Shown: one piece after another, positions 7,706 through 18,875 of the stretch | How positions within the stretch are numbered: the stretch's first letter is position 1 | Layout of the letters: each line of letters starts with the position of its first letter | NCBI GenBank assembly: GCA_020832105.1 | Contig: JAFIFH010000020.1 | Location: 1 to 62,435, forward strand | Length of the DNA stretch: 62,435 nt | Direction of reading: 5' to 3' | From: Idiomarina sp. | GTDB taxonomy: Bacteria > Pseudomonadota > Gammaproteobacteria > Enterobacterales > Alteromonadaceae | Position numbers and translations under genes: made by a program | Notes under the pieces: model-generated | What the model was told of the DNA's origin: nothing | The model's input: only the letters and a program-made list of their open reading frames with translations | Databases searched by the model: none

Positions 7706-8524
7706 CTATGCGTTGCGCTGCCCTGTGCTCTTGCTATTGACCCGGTACAGCGCGCCTAAGATAAGGCCACTGATTAGCCCCATTAGGTGTGCGTCGTTGG
7801 CCATGTTAATCCACAGTATCTCAGTGTAGCCAAGCAGCAGCCAGCCAACCATGAACGCCAGTAACGCCGGTGGTAAGTTGAGCGCCGAACGACGCCGCCA
7901 ACCGTATACTGCACAAAAGCCGAACAGGCCATAGACCACGCCAGAAAGACCACCAAACAGTGGGCCTGATGTATACCACTGCAGCAAGTTAGCACTTACT
8001 CCGGTTACCACAAATAGTAACAGCAAGGTTTTGCCACCCAGTACCAGTTCTACGCGGCCACCTAAATACCACCACCAGAACAAGTTAAAGAACAGATGTG
8101 CTGCTGAAAGGTGCAGCAAGGCCGGGGTAATTAAGCGCCAGGGCTGGCTCATACTTAATTCATTAGAGCCAGGCGGGGTAATCATCAGTGCGCTGAGCAT
8201 ATCGCTCATTGACCAGAAAAACTGCAGCGCTGCAACGATCAGAATAACCACGGCAATGACCAGCGTTACGACACCCGCTTGCTGGCCAAGGTTGCGCAGG
8301 GTAGGGCCAAAAATGGAGCCGGTTTGGGTGGCACTGGTGTCTGCCGGGTCATCCGTAAACTGGTCCAGCAAGGCAACGGCGATGTCGTAATGACGAGGGT
8401 CGACGACCCACATTTCAAGTGTACCACCTTGCTCGGACACGGTGACCGCAATGCCCTGGCGCAACATAAACTGGCGTAATCGAGCCATGCGCTGGGTGTC
8501 TTGACTGGTGGCTATTTTTTTCAT
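7706..8524 (-). CDS. glpG: rhomboid intramembrane serine protease GlpG
   Basis: GlpG cleaves transmembrane substrates within the lipid bilayer. An N-terminal cytoplasmic domain (about 1-75) precedes six membrane helices. Catalytic Ser194 (GGLSGVVYG) and His246 (DAHLMGLISG) are present, with H143 and N147 (HLFFNLFWWW) as the oxyanion side chains, spaced as in the E. coli enzyme (S201/H254, H150/N154). Length 272 is normal. It is the last gene of the leftward run kbl-tdh-glpE-glpG, 48 bp after glpE, and the glpE neighbour is conserved in E. coli. The ribosome site is weak. Confidence 0.96.
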   Translation of the reverse strand: MKKIATSQDTQRMARLRQFMLRQGIAVTVSEQGGTLEMWVVDPRHYDIAVALLDQFTDDPADTSATQTGSIFGPTLRNLGQQAGVVTLVIAVVILIVAALQFFWSMSDMLSALMITPPGSNELSMSQPWRLITPALLHLSAAHLFFNLFWWWYLGGRVELVLGGKTLLLLFVVTGVSANLLQWYTSGPLFGGLSGVVYGLFGFCAVYGWRRRSALNLPPALLAFMVGWLLLGYTEILWINMANDAHLMGLISGLILGALYRVNSKSTGQRNA

Positions 8525-8572
8525 GCGGGCATTTCACCGTATTTTATCGTAGCATCGCCAGCCTTGAGTGGG

Positions 8573-8905
8573 CTAGCGACCATACTGAGTCGCCACCTGA
8601 TCAGGTTGGTATTCTGCCCAGGCCGTAAACCCGCCGTCCAGGCTATACACCTCAGCAAAGCCTTGCTCGGCCAGATACCGCGCGGCCCCCTGACTGCTTA
8701 CCCCATGGTAGCAAACCACTACCACCGGACGCTCAGTGGCGGTGTTAAGCACGAAGTCATGTAGATTATCGTTAGTCAGCGGTACTGAACCAACAATATG
8801 GCCACTGGCGAATGACTGTGCGTCGCGGATATCGGCGATCACCGGGTCACGCGCTGCCATTAAGGTGCGCGCTTCCTCTATACTCAAGCGTTTAAAGGTT
8901 GCCAT
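8573..8905 (-). CDS. glpE: thiosulfate sulfurtransferase GlpE (single-domain rhodanese)
   Basis: GlpE transfers sulfane sulfur from thiosulfate to cyanide or thiol acceptors such as thioredoxin, in the cytoplasm. It is one rhodanese domain of 110 aa. The active-site Cys65 lies in the loop CYHGVSSQ, nearly identical to E. coli GlpE (CYHGNSSK), and the N-terminal IADIRDAQSFASGHI motif is intact. The start ATG shares one base with the tdh stop (TAATG), so it is probably translated by coupling to tdh. glpG follows. Confidence 0.95.
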   Translation of the reverse strand: MATFKRLSIEEARTLMAARDPVIADIRDAQSFASGHIVGSVPLTNDNLHDFVLNTATERPVVVVCYHGVSSQGAARYLAEQGFAEVYSLDGGFTAWAEYQPDQVATQYGR

Positions 8906-9933
8906 TAGGCTTCCCAGTCCAGAATGACTTTGCCAGACTTACCAGAGCGCATAATATCAAAGCCCTTCTGAAACTCGTCAACTGGCATGGTATGGGTAAT
9001 CATCGGGCTTAAGTCGAGCCCTGACTGAATTAACGCAGCCATCTTATACCAGGTCTCAAACATCTCGCGGCCATAGATACCTTTAATGATCAGGCCTTTA
9101 AAGATAACCTGATTCCAGTCCACAGCCATATCGCCGGGCGGAATCCCCAACAAGGCAACTTTACCACCGTGGTTCATCGCCTTAAGCATGGCATTAAAGG
9201 CCACAGGCACCCCAGACATTTCCATACCAACGTCAAAGCCTTCGCTCATACCAAGCTCGCTCATGACATCGTTGAGGTTCTCCTGAGTGGAGTTGACGGT
9301 GCGTGTTGCGCCCATCTTTTTTGCCAGGTCAAGGCGGTAGTCGTTTATGTCAGTGATAACCACATGTCGCGCACCAGCGTGTTTAGCAACTGCAGCTGCC
9401 ATCATGCCAATCGGCCCTGCGCCGGTAATAAGCACATCTTCGCCCACCAGGTCAAACGATAGTGCGGTGTGAACCGCATTACCGAACGGGTCGAAAATTG
9501 CGGCCATATCATCACTGACTTCGTCTGGTAATTTAAACGCATTGTCCGCCGGAATGGCTAAAAACTCGGCAAAAGCACCAGCGCGATTCACCCCAACACC
9601 CATGGTGTTACGGCATAAGTGGCGACGGCCAGCGCGGCAGTTGCGGCAATGGCCACAGGTAATATGGCCTTCACCTGACACACGGTCACCAATTTCAAAG
9701 CCACGCACACCTTCACCCATATCGGCAACCACGCCGACATATTCATGACCCACAGTCATGCCCACTGGAACGGTGTTTTGCGACCACTCGTCCCAGTTGT
9801 AAATGTGTACATCGGTGCCGCAAATGGCGGTCTTTTTGATTTTTATCAGTAGATCGTTATAGCCGACTTCTGGTTTGTCAGCTTCACTCATCCACATGCC
9901 TTGTTCTGGTTTTAACTTCGCTAAAACTTTCAT
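8905..9933 (-). CDS. tdh: L-threonine 3-dehydrogenase
   Basis: Tdh oxidises L-threonine to 2-amino-3-ketobutyrate with NAD+, the substrate of Kbl. It is a zinc medium-chain dehydrogenase: catalytic zinc ligands C38, H63 and E64 and the structural-zinc cluster C-x2-C-x2-C ([13 protein letters not shown]) are visible, then the Rossmann [10 protein letters not shown] start at the ATG at 9933, which has AAGGA six bases upstream and aligns with the E. coli N-terminus; an in-frame start seven codons earlier is less likely. Length 342 aa. The stop overlaps the glpE start, and kbl is 36 bp upstream. Confidence 0.98.
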   Translation of the reverse strand: MKVLAKLKPEQGMWMSEADKPEVGYNDLLIKIKKTAICGTDVHIYNWDEWSQNTVPVGMTVGHEYVGVVADMGEGVRGFEIGDRVSGEGHITCGHCRNCRAGRRHLCRNTMGVGVNRAGAFAEFLAIPADNAFKLPDEVSDDMAAIFDPFGNAVHTALSFDLVGEDVLITGAGPIGMMAAAVAKHAGARHVVITDINDYRLDLAKKMGATRTVNSTQENLNDVMSELGMSEGFDVGMEMSGVPVAFNAMLKAMNHGGKVALLGIPPGDMAVDWNQVIFKGLIIKGIYGREMFETWYKMAALIQSGLDLSPMITHTMPVDEFQKGFDIMRSGKSGKVILDWEA

Positions 9934-9969
9934 AGGTATCCTTAACTGTCTCAATCTTTGCTATGCAAA

Positions 9970-11809
<1,840 letters not shown>

Positions 11810-11838
11810 CGGTCTATCTTTTCGGCCTAAAAACGGCT

Positions 11839-11970
11839 ATGATTGCCGCCCAAAATTTAACCGGTATTTTTACACCTCAAAGCACGGGTGCTGGTGGCGG
11901 GTTTAGCGGCCTGCAAGTCGGCAGAACTGGTGGGTGGCGAAATCCATTTTCACTCTTATTCATTCAATAA
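11839..11970 (+). other. unassigned 43-codon ORF in the pckA leader
   Basis: The 187-bp gap between coaD and pckA contains an ATG-to-TAA frame with a Gly-rich middle ([12 protein letters not shown]). It has no convincing ribosome site and I do not recognise it. A second overlapping frame ([16 protein letters not shown]) is also open through this gap into pckA, which suggests a possible remnant of a lost gene. Both may be chance in GC-rich sequence. Confidence 0.2.
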
Positions 11971-11996
11971 ACAGACTGTCCCGCAGGAGTCGCATT

Positions 11997-13598
11997 ATGA
12001 CCGATCTGGATCTGAGCCAATATGGCATCACAGAGGCCACGGAAATTGTTTATAACCCGTCTTACGAGACTCTTTTCGAAGAAGAAACTCGAGATGATTT
12101 GACCGGTTATGAAAAAGGCATTGTCACCGAATTAGGTGCGGTCGCAGTAGATACCGGTATTTTTACCGGTCGCTCACCAAAAGATAAATACATCGTTCGC
12201 GATGACACCACCAAGGACACGGTGTGGTGGTCAGATCAAGGTAAAAACGACAACAAACCCATTGACCAGGCAACCTGGACCCACCTGAAAGGGTTGGTGA
12301 CAGAGCAGCTATCCGGCAAGCGTTTGTTCGTGGTGGACACTTTTTGTGGCGCAAACGCCGATACTCGTCTGGCAGTACGTTTTATTACCGAAGTGGCTTG
12401 GCAGGCGCATTTCGTTAAGAACATGTTTATCCGCCCATCAGACGAAGAGCTAGCCAGCTTTCACCCTGATTTTATCGTGATGAACGGTGCTAAGTGCACC
12501 AACCCTGACTGGCAGCAACAAGGCCTCAATTCAGAGAACTTCGTTGCGTTTAACCTGACCGAGCGGGTGCAGCTGATTGGCGGCACCTGGTACGGCGGGG
12601 AAATGAAGAAAGGCATGTTCTCCATGATGAACTACTTCCTGCCATTACAGGGTATTGCATCGATGCATTGTTCTGCCAATGTCGGCAAGCAAGGTGACGT
12701 GGCGATTTTCTTTGGCCTGTCAGGCACCGGTAAGACCACCCTGTCGACGGATCCTAAGCGTCAGCTGATTGGTGATGACGAGCACGGCTGGGACGACGAT
12801 GGTGTATTTAACTTCGAAGGCGGCTGTTACGCGAAAACCATTAACTTGTCACAGGAAGCTGAGCCAGATATTTATAACGCCATTCGTCGTGACGCGTTGC
12901 TTGAGAATGTCAGTGTGGCCGACGACGGTAAGATAGATTTCGATGACAATTCAAAGACTGAAAACACGCGTGTGTCGTACCCGATTTATCATATCGACAA
13001 TATCGTGCAGCCAGTGTCGAAAGCCGGCCATGCGAAAAAAGTTATTTTCCTGACCGCTGATGCTTTTGGTGTGTTACCACCGGTGGCGAAACTGACGAAA
13101 GAGCAGACCAAGTACCATTTCTTATCTGGCTTCACGGCGAAACTGGCGGGTACTGAACGCGGTATCACTGAGCCAACACCAACGTTCTCCAGTTGTTTTG
13201 GTGCGGCTTTCCTATCGTTGCACCCAACTCAGTACGCTGAAGTGTTAGGTAAGCGAATGGAAGCGGCTGGCGCAGAGGCTTATTTGGTGAATACTGGATG
13301 GAACGGCACCGGTAAGCGTATTTCAATCAAAGCCACCCGCGCTATCATCGATGCAATCCTCGACGGTAGCATTGAAGATGCCGAGTTTGTGAATCTGCCT
13401 TATTTCAATCTGGCGATTCCTACAGCGTTACCAGAAGTCGAAGACGATTCTATTCTGGATCCGCGTCAGACTTATGCAAATGCTGCAGACTGGGATGTGA
13501 AAGCGCAGGATCTCGCCGCTCGTTTTGTTGCCAACTTTGAGAAGTTCACTGACAATGACGAAGGTAAATCTTTAGTTGCCGCAGGTCCGCAACTGTAG
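11997..13598 (+). CDS. pckA: phosphoenolpyruvate carboxykinase (ATP)
   Basis: PckA converts oxaloacetate and ATP to phosphoenolpyruvate and CO2, the entry to gluconeogenesis, fitting growth on amino acids. The kinase P-loop is GLSGTGKT at 240-247, and the PEPCK-specific motifs [10 protein letters not shown], the [12 protein letters not shown] lid and [13 protein letters not shown] are present. I start at 11997 (AGGAG about nine bases upstream; 533 aa against 540 in E. coli). The frame is open for 21 more codons upstream but that extension does not resemble the family. A strong terminator follows. Confidence 0.98.
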   Translation: MTDLDLSQYGITEATEIVYNPSYETLFEEETRDDLTGYEKGIVTELGAVAVDTGIFTGRSPKDKYIVRDDTTKDTVWWSDQGKNDNKPIDQATWTHLKGLVTEQLSGKRLFVVDTFCGANADTRLAVRFITEVAWQAHFVKNMFIRPSDEELASFHPDFIVMNGAKCTNPDWQQQGLNSENFVAFNLTERVQLIGGTWYGGEMKKGMFSMMNYFLPLQGIASMHCSANVGKQGDVAIFFGLSGTGKTTLSTDPKRQLIGDDEHGWDDDGVFNFEGGCYAKTINLSQEAEPDIYNAIRRDALLENVSVADDGKIDFDDNSKTENTRVSYPIYHIDNIVQPVSKAGHAKKVIFLTADAFGVLPPVAKLTKEQTKYHFLSGFTAKLAGTERGITEPTPTFSSCFGAAFLSLHPTQYAEVLGKRMEAAGAEAYLVNTGWNGTGKRISIKATRAIIDAILDGSIEDAEFVNLPYFNLAIPTALPEVEDDSILDPRQTYANAADWDVKAQDLAARFVANFEKFTDNDEGKSLVAAGPQL

Positions 13599-13643
13599 AT
13601 TGCGCTAAAAGCGCCGCAACCGGCGTGAAACAATCTGATACAT

Positions 13644-13669
13644 AAAAAGTCGGCGTAAGCCGACTTTTT
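13644..13669 (+). terminator. rho-independent terminator of pckA
   Basis: A stem of 11 bp (13644-13654 with 13659-13669) closes a GTAA tetraloop, with GTCGGC/GCCGAC as core, and is followed by a T-tract to 13671. The A-run on the left makes it usable in both directions. Confidence 0.93.
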
Positions 13670-13738
13670 TTATGATTTTTTCACAATCCGCAGGCACACT
13701 TAGCAGATAAGCTTATAACTATTACAATAGGTAGCACT

Positions 13739-14674
13739 GTGCAGATTCAAATATCTAATTTGATTAAGGAATACGCCACTTTGCGAGCGGTGGATAACGT
13801 CTCGTTCGAGGTTAGGGAAGGCGGCATTATCGCACTCCTGGGTCCAAATGGTGCAGGTAAGTCATCTTTGGTTCGTATGCTGGTAGGGTTGACCCACCCT
13901 GATTCAGGCAATATCAAGGTGACGTATCAGGGGCAGGTCTATCCCCACTTGCCAGACGGTACCTTTGGCTACCTGCCGGAAGACCGTGGTTTGTATCAGG
14001 ACCGAACGCTGAAACAGAACCTGATGTACATAGGTCAGCTGCGCGGGCTGGATAAAAAAGTGATTCAGCAGCAACTTGATCATTGGCTGGAGCGTTTTGA
14101 ACTGACTGAGCGTGCCAACGAGCACCTTAAGCAGTTGTCGAAAGGCAATCAGCAGAAGATACAACTTATTGCGACCTTGTTGCACCGCCCCCCCATGGTC
14201 ATTCTGGACGAGCCTTTCTCGGGCCTGGACCCAGTCAATCAAGAGCATGTGCTGACCGTGCTTAAAGAATTGAAAGCCGAGGGCGTGACTATTTTACTCA
14301 GTGCGCACCAAATGGACCTGGTCGAGCGACTTGCAGACGAGTTCGTATTAATGAACTGTGGTCAGGTTATCGCCAGCGGTCCAATCGATGCAATCCATGA
14401 GCAATTAGCCGACAATCAGCAAATTCACTTCAGTTTTGCGGCTCCCGTAGCAGCCGAAGCATTGGCGGCTTTGCCTTTGACTCAGCTGACCCATAATGAT
14501 GCAGGCACTCACTTTAGTGCCGAGGTAGCGTTAACGGAATCACTGCAGTCGCTTCTCCAGCAAGCGTCATTGTGTGGGCCGTTACAGGAGTTTCGCCGCT
14601 ATCGCCAGCCGTTGCATGACCTTTACCTGTCGGCTGTGAGAAATTCAGCGGCGACGCAGGAGATCCGCAAATGA
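13739..14674 (+). CDS. ABC transporter ATP-binding protein (NatA-like)
   Basis: This is the ATPase of an ABC-2 type exporter. It has Walker A GPNGAGKSS, the signature LSKGNQQKIQL, Walker B VILDEPFSGLDP and the H-loop LLSAHQMD. The C-terminal extension ending HDLYLSAVRN is the pattern seen in NatA/YhaQ-like ATPases (DUF4162, from memory). The start is GTG with AGG about eight bases upstream. The stop overlaps the permease start by 4 bp (ATGA). Relatives are described for Na+ export or called EcsA/YhaQ, but the substrate cannot be read from sequence. Confidence 0.88.
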   Translation: MQIQISNLIKEYATLRAVDNVSFEVREGGIIALLGPNGAGKSSLVRMLVGLTHPDSGNIKVTYQGQVYPHLPDGTFGYLPEDRGLYQDRTLKQNLMYIGQLRGLDKKVIQQQLDHWLERFELTERANEHLKQLSKGNQQKIQLIATLLHRPPMVILDEPFSGLDPVNQEHVLTVLKELKAEGVTILLSAHQMDLVERLADEFVLMNCGQVIASGPIDAIHEQLADNQQIHFSFAAPVAAEALAALPLTQLTHNDAGTHFSAEVALTESLQSLLQQASLCGPLQEFRRYRQPLHDLYLSAVRNSAATQEIRK

Positions 14675-15867
14675 ATAAGAATTATCTCAATCGTGTCACT
14701 CGGGTTGCGACCTTCGAGTTCCTGCGCTTCTTTAAATGGAAACAAGAATTGCTCACCGTAGGCTTAATGTCCGCGGGGTTTCTGGTTGCCATTTTATGGC
14801 CAGTTATTATGGCATTCTTCGATAGTGAACAACGTATTGCTGTATTTGCGGAGGGGGCTTTACCTGAAGTGGAGAGTGTCGAGTTCGTCAGCCTGCCACC
14901 ACCAAATCTGCGGTTGGCGTTGAGTGAAATTGGTGACGAATATGACGCTGTACTGGTAGTGGATGATTTCTCCATGGTATTGCATGTGGAAAAAAGCTCA
15001 GCCTGGCAGGACAGCTTGCGCCCGCAGCTGCGCGATTGGATGCAGTCACGTAAGTTCGATGCGCTGGAGCTCAATGAGGAGCAGCGTGAGTTTTACCACC
15101 AGGATATTCCCATTGAAATGCTCTATACCAGTCGCGTCGATGATGAAGATGCGGAAGCCGCTGAAACAGAGCGTCGCGGCCGTGGTTTAATAACCGGTGG
15201 TATTTTATTGCTGTTGTTCATTGGCGTGGTTAATGGCTTCGCACTCATGATGTCATCGATTACCCAGGAAAAAATGACTCGGGTTACTGAGCAGCTGCTT
15301 ACCTTGCTTCATCCACAAGAATGGATGGACGGCAAAATTCTCGGGGTGACCATGCACAGCGTGAAGTCGATGGCCCTAACCGGTGGTTTACTGCTTCTGT
15401 TATTGAACGGAATGCATATGGCCATGGTGGGTGGTTTCATGCCGCTGCCGCTGAGCTTCCTGGTGTTTCTCAATACCTTGTTCTTTTTAATTATCGGTTT
15501 GTTACTGGTTAACAGCGTACTCGCTGGTTTTGCTGCAACCATTGATGACCCTAATCATTCGTCCCGTTCCACGGTGATGTTTATCCCCATTATTCCGGTG
15601 TTGATAAGCTTTTCTATTGTGGGTGAGGCGGACAGTGGTTTGGCGACTTTCCTCAGCATTTTCCCACTGACCTCATTTGCGGCCATGCCAATTAGGGTAG
15701 CTGAAGTCGGGGTGCCCTGGTGGCAATGGGTGATCTCAGTGGCGCTGATGCTGGCGACACTTTACTGGCTACGCAAGTTGGCTGCGCGCTTGTTCCGTCA
15801 GGGCATTACCATGTATGGCAAGGAACCAAGTTGGAAAGACATCTGGCGGATTATTATGAACACCTAG
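14671..15867 (+). CDS. ABC-2 type permease (NatB/YhaP-like)
   Basis: This is the membrane partner of the preceding ATPase. One N-terminal helix (about 27-46) is followed by a soluble, extracytoplasmic domain of about 130 residues, then five to six helices from about 173 onward, a layout typical of NatB/YhaP permeases. ITQEKMTRVTEQLLTLLHPQEWMDGKILG after the second helix is the family's cytoplasmic coupling region. The gene overlaps its ATPase by 4 bp and no further subunit follows, so the pair is self-contained. The substrate is unknown; Na+ or a small amphipathic compound are options from the family. Confidence 0.85.
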   Translation: MNKNYLNRVTRVATFEFLRFFKWKQELLTVGLMSAGFLVAILWPVIMAFFDSEQRIAVFAEGALPEVESVEFVSLPPPNLRLALSEIGDEYDAVLVVDDFSMVLHVEKSSAWQDSLRPQLRDWMQSRKFDALELNEEQREFYHQDIPIEMLYTSRVDDEDAEAAETERRGRGLITGGILLLLFIGVVNGFALMMSSITQEKMTRVTEQLLTLLHPQEWMDGKILGVTMHSVKSMALTGGLLLLLLNGMHMAMVGGFMPLPLSFLVFLNTLFFLIIGLLLVNSVLAGFAATIDDPNHSSRSTVMFIPIIPVLISFSIVGEADSGLATFLSIFPLTSFAAMPIRVAEVGVPWWQWVISVALMLATLYWLRKLAARLFRQGITMYGKEPSWKDIWRIIMNT

Positions 15868-15911
15868 GCACGAACACCTGACTAAATAGTCGAAACCAGG
15901 TAGGTGCAACA

Positions 15912-15942
15912 AAGCCCGTGATGTCATCGACGTCACGGGCTT
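15912..15942 (+). terminator. hairpin terminator after the ABC transporter pair
   Basis: A 14-bp stem with one G-T wobble (15912-15925 with 15929-15942) closes a 3-base loop. The tail TACTTATCT is only moderately T-rich. Confidence 0.65.
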
Positions 15943-16006
15943 ACTTATCTATGGGCCAAGCGTTACGTCAAACCATGACACGAGGAAAAAGCCGATAGAC
16001 AAATCA

Positions 16007-16025
16007 AATGATAATGATTATCATT
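16007..16025. promoter_or_regulatory. Fur box (ferric uptake regulator)
   Basis: AATGATAAT-G-ATTATCATT is a perfect 19-bp inverted repeat and matches the classical Fur consensus GATAATGATAATCATTATC closely. It lies 73 bp upstream of the small periplasmic protein gene. It predicts iron repression of the genes from 16098 on. Confidence 0.88.
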
Positions 16026-16097
16026 GACGTAGTTTAAACTGAACGCAACCCATCCACCACCATGATGGATTCGTCAACCTGAGCAATAGGAGTTCTT

Positions 16098-16499
16098 ATG
16101 ATCCGTGAAGTTTTAGCTGTTACAGCCCTGTTCTGGGGGGTGAATTTTGCTGCCGTCGCGAACGCTACCGAGGGCGGAGAAACGACTCAGTACGAGCGCA
16201 CTGAACATTATCAGCCGCTGGCATCCGACACTCTGACCCAGGCTGTCAGCAACCTGAAAAGCCATAATGCGCATTTGCAGCAGCTGCTCGACCAGCCGTC
16301 ATTAAGTGACGGGGACCTGGTTAAAGTACACGAGTTGACTTACACACTTGAACTTGCTTTGGAGCGCTTGCGCAGCGTGTTAGCTGATACCGCAGATGTA
16401 CTTGAAGAAGTCCATCTAGGCTCAGAAACGATGGACGCGAACCGTGTACGCGATAATGCGGAGCGCTACCTTGAAGTGATGGCCACGCTGCTTCAATAA
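16098..16499 (+). CDS. small periplasmic protein, Fur-box headed (DUF6746-like)
   Basis: Not a protein of known function. It has a signal peptide (cleavage near ANATEG, residue 23) and a helical mature part of about 110 aa with alternating hydrophobic and acidic residues. The patterns LTQAVSNLKSHNAHLQQLL and VHELTYTLELALERL resemble the family I remember as DUF6746; that name is unverified. There is no cysteine or obvious metal motif apart from scattered His. AGGAG precedes the ATG. The Fur box 73 bp upstream suggests production under iron limitation. The isochorismatase-like gene follows after 63 bp. Confidence 0.75.
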   Translation: MIREVLAVTALFWGVNFAAVANATEGGETTQYERTEHYQPLASDTLTQAVSNLKSHNAHLQQLLDQPSLSDGDLVKVHELTYTLELALERLRSVLADTADVLEEVHLGSETMDANRVRDNAERYLEVMATLLQ

Positions 16500-16562
16500 T
16501 CGCCGATTGTCGCCTAGGCTTAGCGTGCGGCTGATACAGCCGCGCTAGGTCAGGGAGATAAA

Positions 16563-17423
16563 ATGTCACATCGAAAAATTTATCAGCCGACGGAAGGAGG
16601 AGGGGTCCAGCTTGGCGCCAGTACCGAGCGCTGGCATCTGGAAGCAGACTTCGTTGACCTGTCCCCCCATCATCGCCCGATAGGTAAGCTTCTTAAAATT
16701 CCTACCGAAGACATGCCAATTATTGAAGATACCCGGCGCATGGCGCTGGTCATTGTCGACATGCAAAATGATTTTTGCAGTGAGGGCGGCTGGGCGGATC
16801 TCGCGGGTTTTGACACTGCGGCTTGTCGTAGCGCAATACCTGGTATTCAGCGTTCGATAAAATGGGCGCGAGAACATGGGCTCTGGGTTATCTGGATTGG
16901 CTGGGCAAACCGCGAAGATTTGCGCAATCTTGGGGCTCCGACGCTTTACCAGTACAAAAAATCTTTAGCTATGAAGGGTATTGGTGAGCCTTTGCGTCGT
17001 GGCCAAAAAGGGCACAAAGCGCTGTTGGCCGGCACCTGGGGTACCGAGCTTGTTGAGGCCCTCGATGTGTTACGGGAAGACACGGACGTTGTTGTGGATA
17101 AAGTGCGCACCAGCGGGTTTTTTGGCACCCACTTAGATCAGATCCTGCGTACCCAGGGGTTCTCCACATTGTTGTTTGCCGGGGTTAATACCGACCAATG
17201 CGTCAGTACGACAATGGAAGGCGCCTGTTTCAGGGACTATAACGTGGTGCTAATCGAGGACGCTACAGCCACTTCAAGCCCTGATTTTTGCAAACAGGCG
17301 GTACTTCACAACACCAGGCTTTGCTGGGGCTTTGTCACCAGCACCGAGTCATTAATGTCAGCGCAGGCGGCCACAAGGCTTCAAGCGCCAGTAGACAGCG
17401 GTGTCGATACCCCTGACAATTAG
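16563..17423 (+). CDS. isochorismatase-family cysteine hydrolase
   Basis: These hydrolases cleave amide or vinyl-ether bonds with a Cys-Asp-Lys triad. All three are visible: D66 (VIVDMQNDF), K180 ([13 protein letters not shown]) and C213 (VNTDQCV), followed by the family's non-prolyl [11 protein letters not shown] loop. About 55 extra residues precede the core fold, as in ureidoacrylate (RutB) and biuret hydrolases, so an amidase acting on a ureido or carbamoyl compound is more likely than true isochorismatase. No siderophore synthesis genes are nearby. The ribosome site is GGGAG. It lies between the Fur-headed gene and gcdH, probably cotranscribed. Confidence 0.85.
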   Translation: MSHRKIYQPTEGGGVQLGASTERWHLEADFVDLSPHHRPIGKLLKIPTEDMPIIEDTRRMALVIVDMQNDFCSEGGWADLAGFDTAACRSAIPGIQRSIKWAREHGLWVIWIGWANREDLRNLGAPTLYQYKKSLAMKGIGEPLRRGQKGHKALLAGTWGTELVEALDVLREDTDVVVDKVRTSGFFGTHLDQILRTQGFSTLLFAGVNTDQCVSTTMEGACFRDYNVVLIEDATATSSPDFCKQAVLHNTRLCWGFVTSTESLMSAQAATRLQAPVDSGVDTPDN

Positions 17424-17457
17424 TATTCGCATATTGAACAAGAGAGGTACACACGCG

Positions 17458-18639
17458 GTGAAGAACAGCTCAAAAGCATCATTTAACTGGCAAGACCCAT
17501 TCCTGATGCAGTCCTTACTGACTGACGATGAACGTATGATTCAGCATACGGCCCATGAGTATTGCCAGGCAAAACTGCAAACTCGGGTGTTGCAGGCGAA
17601 CCGTAATGAACACTTTGACCGTACCATCATGACCGAGCTCGGCGAGCTTGGATTGTTGGGTGCCACCTTACCTGAAGCTTATGGTTGTGCTGGGGTCAAT
17701 GAGGTGAGCTATGGCTTGATCGCTCGGGAAGTCGAACGGGTTGATAGTGGCTATCGCAGTGCGATGAGTGTGCAAAGTTCGCTGGTGATGTATCCAATTT
17801 TCAGGTTCGGCACCGATGCTTTGCGTGAACAGTATCTGCCGCGATTAGCCAGTGGTGAATGGGTTGGCTGCTTTGGCTTAACTGAGCCAAATGCCGGGTC
17901 TGACCCGGCTAGCATGCAAACCCGAGCCGTTAAAACTGACGGCGGCTATCTGTTGACTGGCAGCAAGATGTGGATTACCAACAGCCCAATTGCTGATGTA
18001 TTTGTGGTGTGGGCAAAGCTGGACGGCGAGATTCGTGGTTTCGTCCTGGATAAAGGTGCGCAGGGCCTGAGCGCGCCGAAGATTGAAGGGAAATTCAGTT
18101 TACGTGCTTCGATTACCGGCGAAATCGTTATGGATCAGGTGTTCGTTCCTGAGAGTCATATATTCCCAGACGTTCGCGGCTTGAAAGGGCCTTTCAGCTG
18201 TCTCAATAAGGCCCGTTACGGGATCGCCTGGGGTGCCTTGGGGGCGGCTGAGTTTTGCTGGCATGCCGCACGGCAATATACCCTTGACCGGGCGCAGTTC
18301 GGTCGGCCATTGGCGGCAACACAGTTGATTCAAAAGAAGCTGGCGGATATGCAAACCGATATCAGCCTAGGTTTACTAGGCTGTTTGCAGGCCGGGCGGT
18401 TGGCAGATGAAGGGCGGCTAGCGCCGGAAACCATCAGCCTGATCAAGCGTAACAGTTGTGGTAAAGCGCTGGAGATCGCTCGTCAGGCCCGTGATATGCA
18501 CGGCGGTAATGGCATTGCAGACGAATACCACGTAATACGCCATATGCTCAATTTAGAGGCAGTGAACACGTACGAAGGGACACATGATGTGCATGCGCTG
18601 ATCCTCGGGCGTGCGCAAACCGGTTTGGTCGCTTTTTAA
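17458..18639 (+). CDS. gcdH: glutaryl-CoA dehydrogenase
   Basis: GcdH is an FAD acyl-CoA dehydrogenase that oxidises and decarboxylates glutaryl-CoA to crotonyl-CoA in lysine and tryptophan breakdown. The whole chain follows the GcdH pattern: [70 protein letters not shown] and the catalytic Glu in [18 protein letters not shown] start at GTG 17458 (393 aa; GAGAGG lies 12 bases upstream); an upstream ATG would overlap the previous gene. If it is cotranscribed from the Fur-headed promoter, iron control of this pathway would be unusual. Confidence 0.95.
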   Translation: MKNSSKASFNWQDPFLMQSLLTDDERMIQHTAHEYCQAKLQTRVLQANRNEHFDRTIMTELGELGLLGATLPEAYGCAGVNEVSYGLIAREVERVDSGYRSAMSVQSSLVMYPIFRFGTDALREQYLPRLASGEWVGCFGLTEPNAGSDPASMQTRAVKTDGGYLLTGSKMWITNSPIADVFVVWAKLDGEIRGFVLDKGAQGLSAPKIEGKFSLRASITGEIVMDQVFVPESHIFPDVRGLKGPFSCLNKARYGIAWGALGAAEFCWHAARQYTLDRAQFGRPLAATQLIQKKLADMQTDISLGLLGCLQAGRLADEGRLAPETISLIKRNSCGKALEIARQARDMHGGNGIADEYHVIRHMLNLEAVNTYEGTHDVHALILGRAQTGLVAF

Positions 18640-18645
18640 GTGCTG

Positions 18646-18676
18646 TTGCGGGCCTGCATACGGGGCAGGCCCGCAA
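18646..18676. terminator. bidirectional hairpin between gcdH and the ferredoxin gene
   Basis: A perfect 12-bp GC-rich stem (18646-18657 with 18665-18676) has a 7-base loop. It separates two convergent genes. Neither flank has a long T-run, so it may act mainly as a stabiliser or weak terminator. Confidence 0.6.
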
Positions 18677-18680
18677 ACCA

Positions 18681-18875
18681 TTAGTTTGCGAGGGTAATAA
18701 TGCAGTCTACCGGACATACCGGGATGCACTGTGGCACGTCATAGTAGCCTTCACACTCGGTACACTTGTTGGTGTCGATCTGGTAAATGTCAGACCCCAT
18801 ATAGATGGCGTCATTGGGACATTCCGGCACGCACATATCGCAGTTAATACAGTCTTCAGTAATTGCCAATGCCAT
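18681..18875 (-). CDS. yfhL: YfhL-family 2[4Fe-4S] ferredoxin
   Basis: A 64-aa bacterial-type ferredoxin, an electron carrier in the cytoplasm. Two cluster motifs are present: C-x2-C-x2-C-x3-C (CINCDMCVPECP) and C-x2-C-x8-C-x3-C (CTECEGYYDVPQCIPVCP). The eight-residue insert is characteristic of YfhL/Allochromatium-type ferredoxins with low-potential clusters. It is shorter than E. coli YfhL, lacking that protein's C-terminal tail. The start shares one base with the trhP stop (TAATG), so the two proteins are probably made in step. Electron donation to TrhP is an inference from this coupling. Confidence 0.93.
   Translation of the reverse strand: MALAITEDCINCDMCVPECPNDAIYMGSDIYQIDTNKCTECEGYYDVPQCIPVCPVDCIITLAN

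Noticed and set aside
16563..18639. Siderophore synthesis locus suggested by Fur box plus isochorismatase
   Set aside because: The hydrolase has the longer N-terminus of ureidoacrylate/biuret hydrolases and no entA, entC or NRPS gene is nearby.
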